A stretch of 29,407 nucleotides of DNA, from NCBI GenBank assembly GCA_000969725.1, contig JXSR01S022397.1; one strand, 5' to 3'. The stretch comes from Ophiothrix spiculata (taxonomy: Eukaryota > Echinodermata > Ophiuroidea > Amphilepidida > Ophiotrichidae). Below are positions 28,338 through 29,407 of this stretch, in pieces (positions within the stretch are counted from its first letter, which is position 1; each line of letters begins with the position of its first letter). Both the position numbers and the translations under genes were made by a program. The notes under the pieces are model-generated. The model searched no databases. It was not told where the DNA came from and worked only from the letters and a program-made list of their open reading frames with translations.

Positions 28338-28540
28338 TCATTAAGCAATGGAACTTGTGCTTAAACATTAAAAGGGCATCAGTTATAATATCTAATTGGA
28401 GAATATATCAATTGATGAAAATCAAAGTTGATCATGTCATTAAGCAATAGAACTTGTGCTTAAACATTTGCAGAAAGGGCATCAGTTATAATATCTAATT
28501 GGAAAATATATCAATTGATGAAAATCAAAGTTGATCATGT
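28338..28540 (+). repeat. recent-looking tandem duplication, unit about 99-104 bp
   Basis: Copy 1 (28338-28436) and copy 2 (28437-28540) both start TCATTAAGCAAT and run through GAACTTGTGCTTAAACATT, GGGCATCAGTTATAATATC, ATCAATTGATGAAAATCAAA and GTTGATCATG. Differences are few: one or two substitutions and about 5 extra bases (TTGCAG region) in copy 2. The low divergence suggests a recent event. Confidence 0.9.
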
Positions 28541-28816
28541 TCTGTATCTTTTAACAACTTACATTGTAAATCGTAACCGTCAGTGAGGGAACACCTCTCT
28601 CAAAATTGAAGTATAAGATGAAAACTTGCATGCCTAATTTCTCTTTAAGCTCTATTTCCCTCAGAATTCTAACATGTTATGTTTTATGCAAGATGCTTAC
28701 CAGATTTACAGAATAATTGGGAGGAAAATGAGACTTTCTTCTGAAGAACTGACATTAACCCACATTTAGAGCCAATTAATTTAAATTCATAAGTCAAGGT
28801 TTGGCTGAAAATAGAA

Positions 28817-29088
28817 GTTTGAAATGTCAAAGGATATTGGTTTTGAGATGTTGAGTAGTAAAACTTGCTGCACTTCGACATAAGGATGTTTCACAATCTC
28901 CTCTTTCATGTTGACTGCATCCTTGGGTAATTAGGAATTCAAATGGCAAATGATATTGGTTGTGAGATGTTGAGTTGTAAAACTTGCTGAACATCGACAC
29001 AAGGATGTTCCTCAATCTCCTCTTGCATGTTTGTTGCATCCTTGTGTAATTAGGAATTCAAATTGCAAATGATATTGATTTTGAGATG
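28817..29088 (+). repeat. 119-bp tandem repeat, about 2.3 copies
   Basis: GATATTGG/GATATTGA occurs at 28833, 28952 and 29071, exactly 119 bp apart. Units share GAGATGTTGAGT, GTAAAACTTGCTG, CGACA(T/C)AAGGATGTT, CTCAATCTCCTCTTGCATG-like and GTAATTAGGAATTCAAAT blocks. The two overlapping minus-strand frames here (28684-28881, 28827-29039) are readings of the repeat. Confidence 0.9.
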
Positions 29089-29099
29089 TTGAATGGACA

Positions 29100-29407
29100 T
29101 GAGTATGTTTATTAAATGTTCTCTTAGGGCCATTTTTTACTTTTTCATAGGCAATATTATGTATGGTGCGACAAGTATTCACTCTTTAAACATTTCCGAT
29201 AGCTTCCGATGTATTATCTAATAATAACGCAGGTTTGATGATGGGAAATCGATAACTACTCCATATATTTTGGGATTATTTATATAATCCCTATTGATCA
29301 TATAAAATATATATGTCTCCTCCTCAAATATGTGTTGTAATGTAAATTAGAATACATATTGAATAATTAGCGGATGCTTGCTGAAAACATATATGTGACC
29401 CGTCATA
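29100..29407. other. unannotated AT-rich end of window
   Basis: Very AT-rich (TATATAATCCC, ATATAAAATATATATG). No gene, hairpin of note or recognised repeat. Confidence 0.45.

Overview
The window looks like non-coding DNA from an animal nuclear genome. It is AT-rich (very roughly 64% A+T by eye), has no operon structure and no ribosome-binding sites, and no open reading frame exceeds 187 codons. I recognised no conserved protein, rRNA or functional tRNA gene on either strand. What fills it is short mobile elements: tRNA-derived SINEs, long-inverted-repeat foldback elements and MITEs, and short degenerate tandem repeats. The mix, together with the recurring octamer TAGGCCTA and G-run 'gtgtagccagaggggg' repeats, makes me think of a marine invertebrate, most likely a deuterostome such as an echinoderm. 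That assignment is inference. The window is either intergenic or deep inside a large intron.

Layout. 1-4.3 kb: mostly unique AT-rich sequence, with a GGCCCGTATTCC element-like end near 1.85 kb, a three-unit degenerate repeat at 2.25-2.8 kb and a strong hairpin at 3.5 kb. 4.3-6.1 kb: a decayed tRNA-derived SINE, a 258-bp MITE, a degenerate duplication and a GC-richer palindromic element. 6.1-9.2 kb: small hairpins, a three-unit degenerate repeat at 8.0-8.2 kb and a nested foldback element (8857-9169). 9.2-10 kb: a dispersed repeat that recurs inverted at 26.4 kb, a 24-bp perfect palindrome in a TTCAGGC cluster, a SINE tail and a minus-strand tRNA-like head. 11.6-12.7 kb: two clean terminal-inverted-repeat MITEs. 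15.0-16.3 kb: a TA-flanked MITE, a G-run repeat and one member of a small dispersed repeat pair.

The two strongest signals are at 16559-16993 and 19822-20419. The first is a palindrome whose arms are themselves tandem arrays of a 16-bp unit related to AGCTCGCTAGTCCGAA (about 7 copies forward, then about 10 inverted), flanked by the 9-bp direct repeat ATGCAAAAC. The second is a 598-bp foldback element with arms of about 240-255 bp and a perfect 9-bp flanking repeat, CCGAAATTT. Both begin at or next to GGG and have 9-bp duplications, which fits Mutator-like (MULE) insertion. The second also carries seven exact AGGTCA/TGACCT hexamers, including a GGGTCA-A-AGGTCA DR1 arrangement.

17.4-29.4 kb: a SINE with intact A and B boxes at 17.45 kb, a second complete-looking one at 22.6 kb and a minus-strand relic at 20.7 kb. 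There is also a TGGCGTGCCCAG inverted-repeat element at 18.9 kb, a roughly 1-kb degenerate repeat region bounded by TTAACCCTAACC-like ends at 23.0-24.0 kb, a 36-bp minisatellite at 26.8 kb and tandem duplications of about 99 bp and 119 bp at 28.3-29.1 kb. No set of genes working together is visible; any function of this window would be regulatory or come from its mobile elements.
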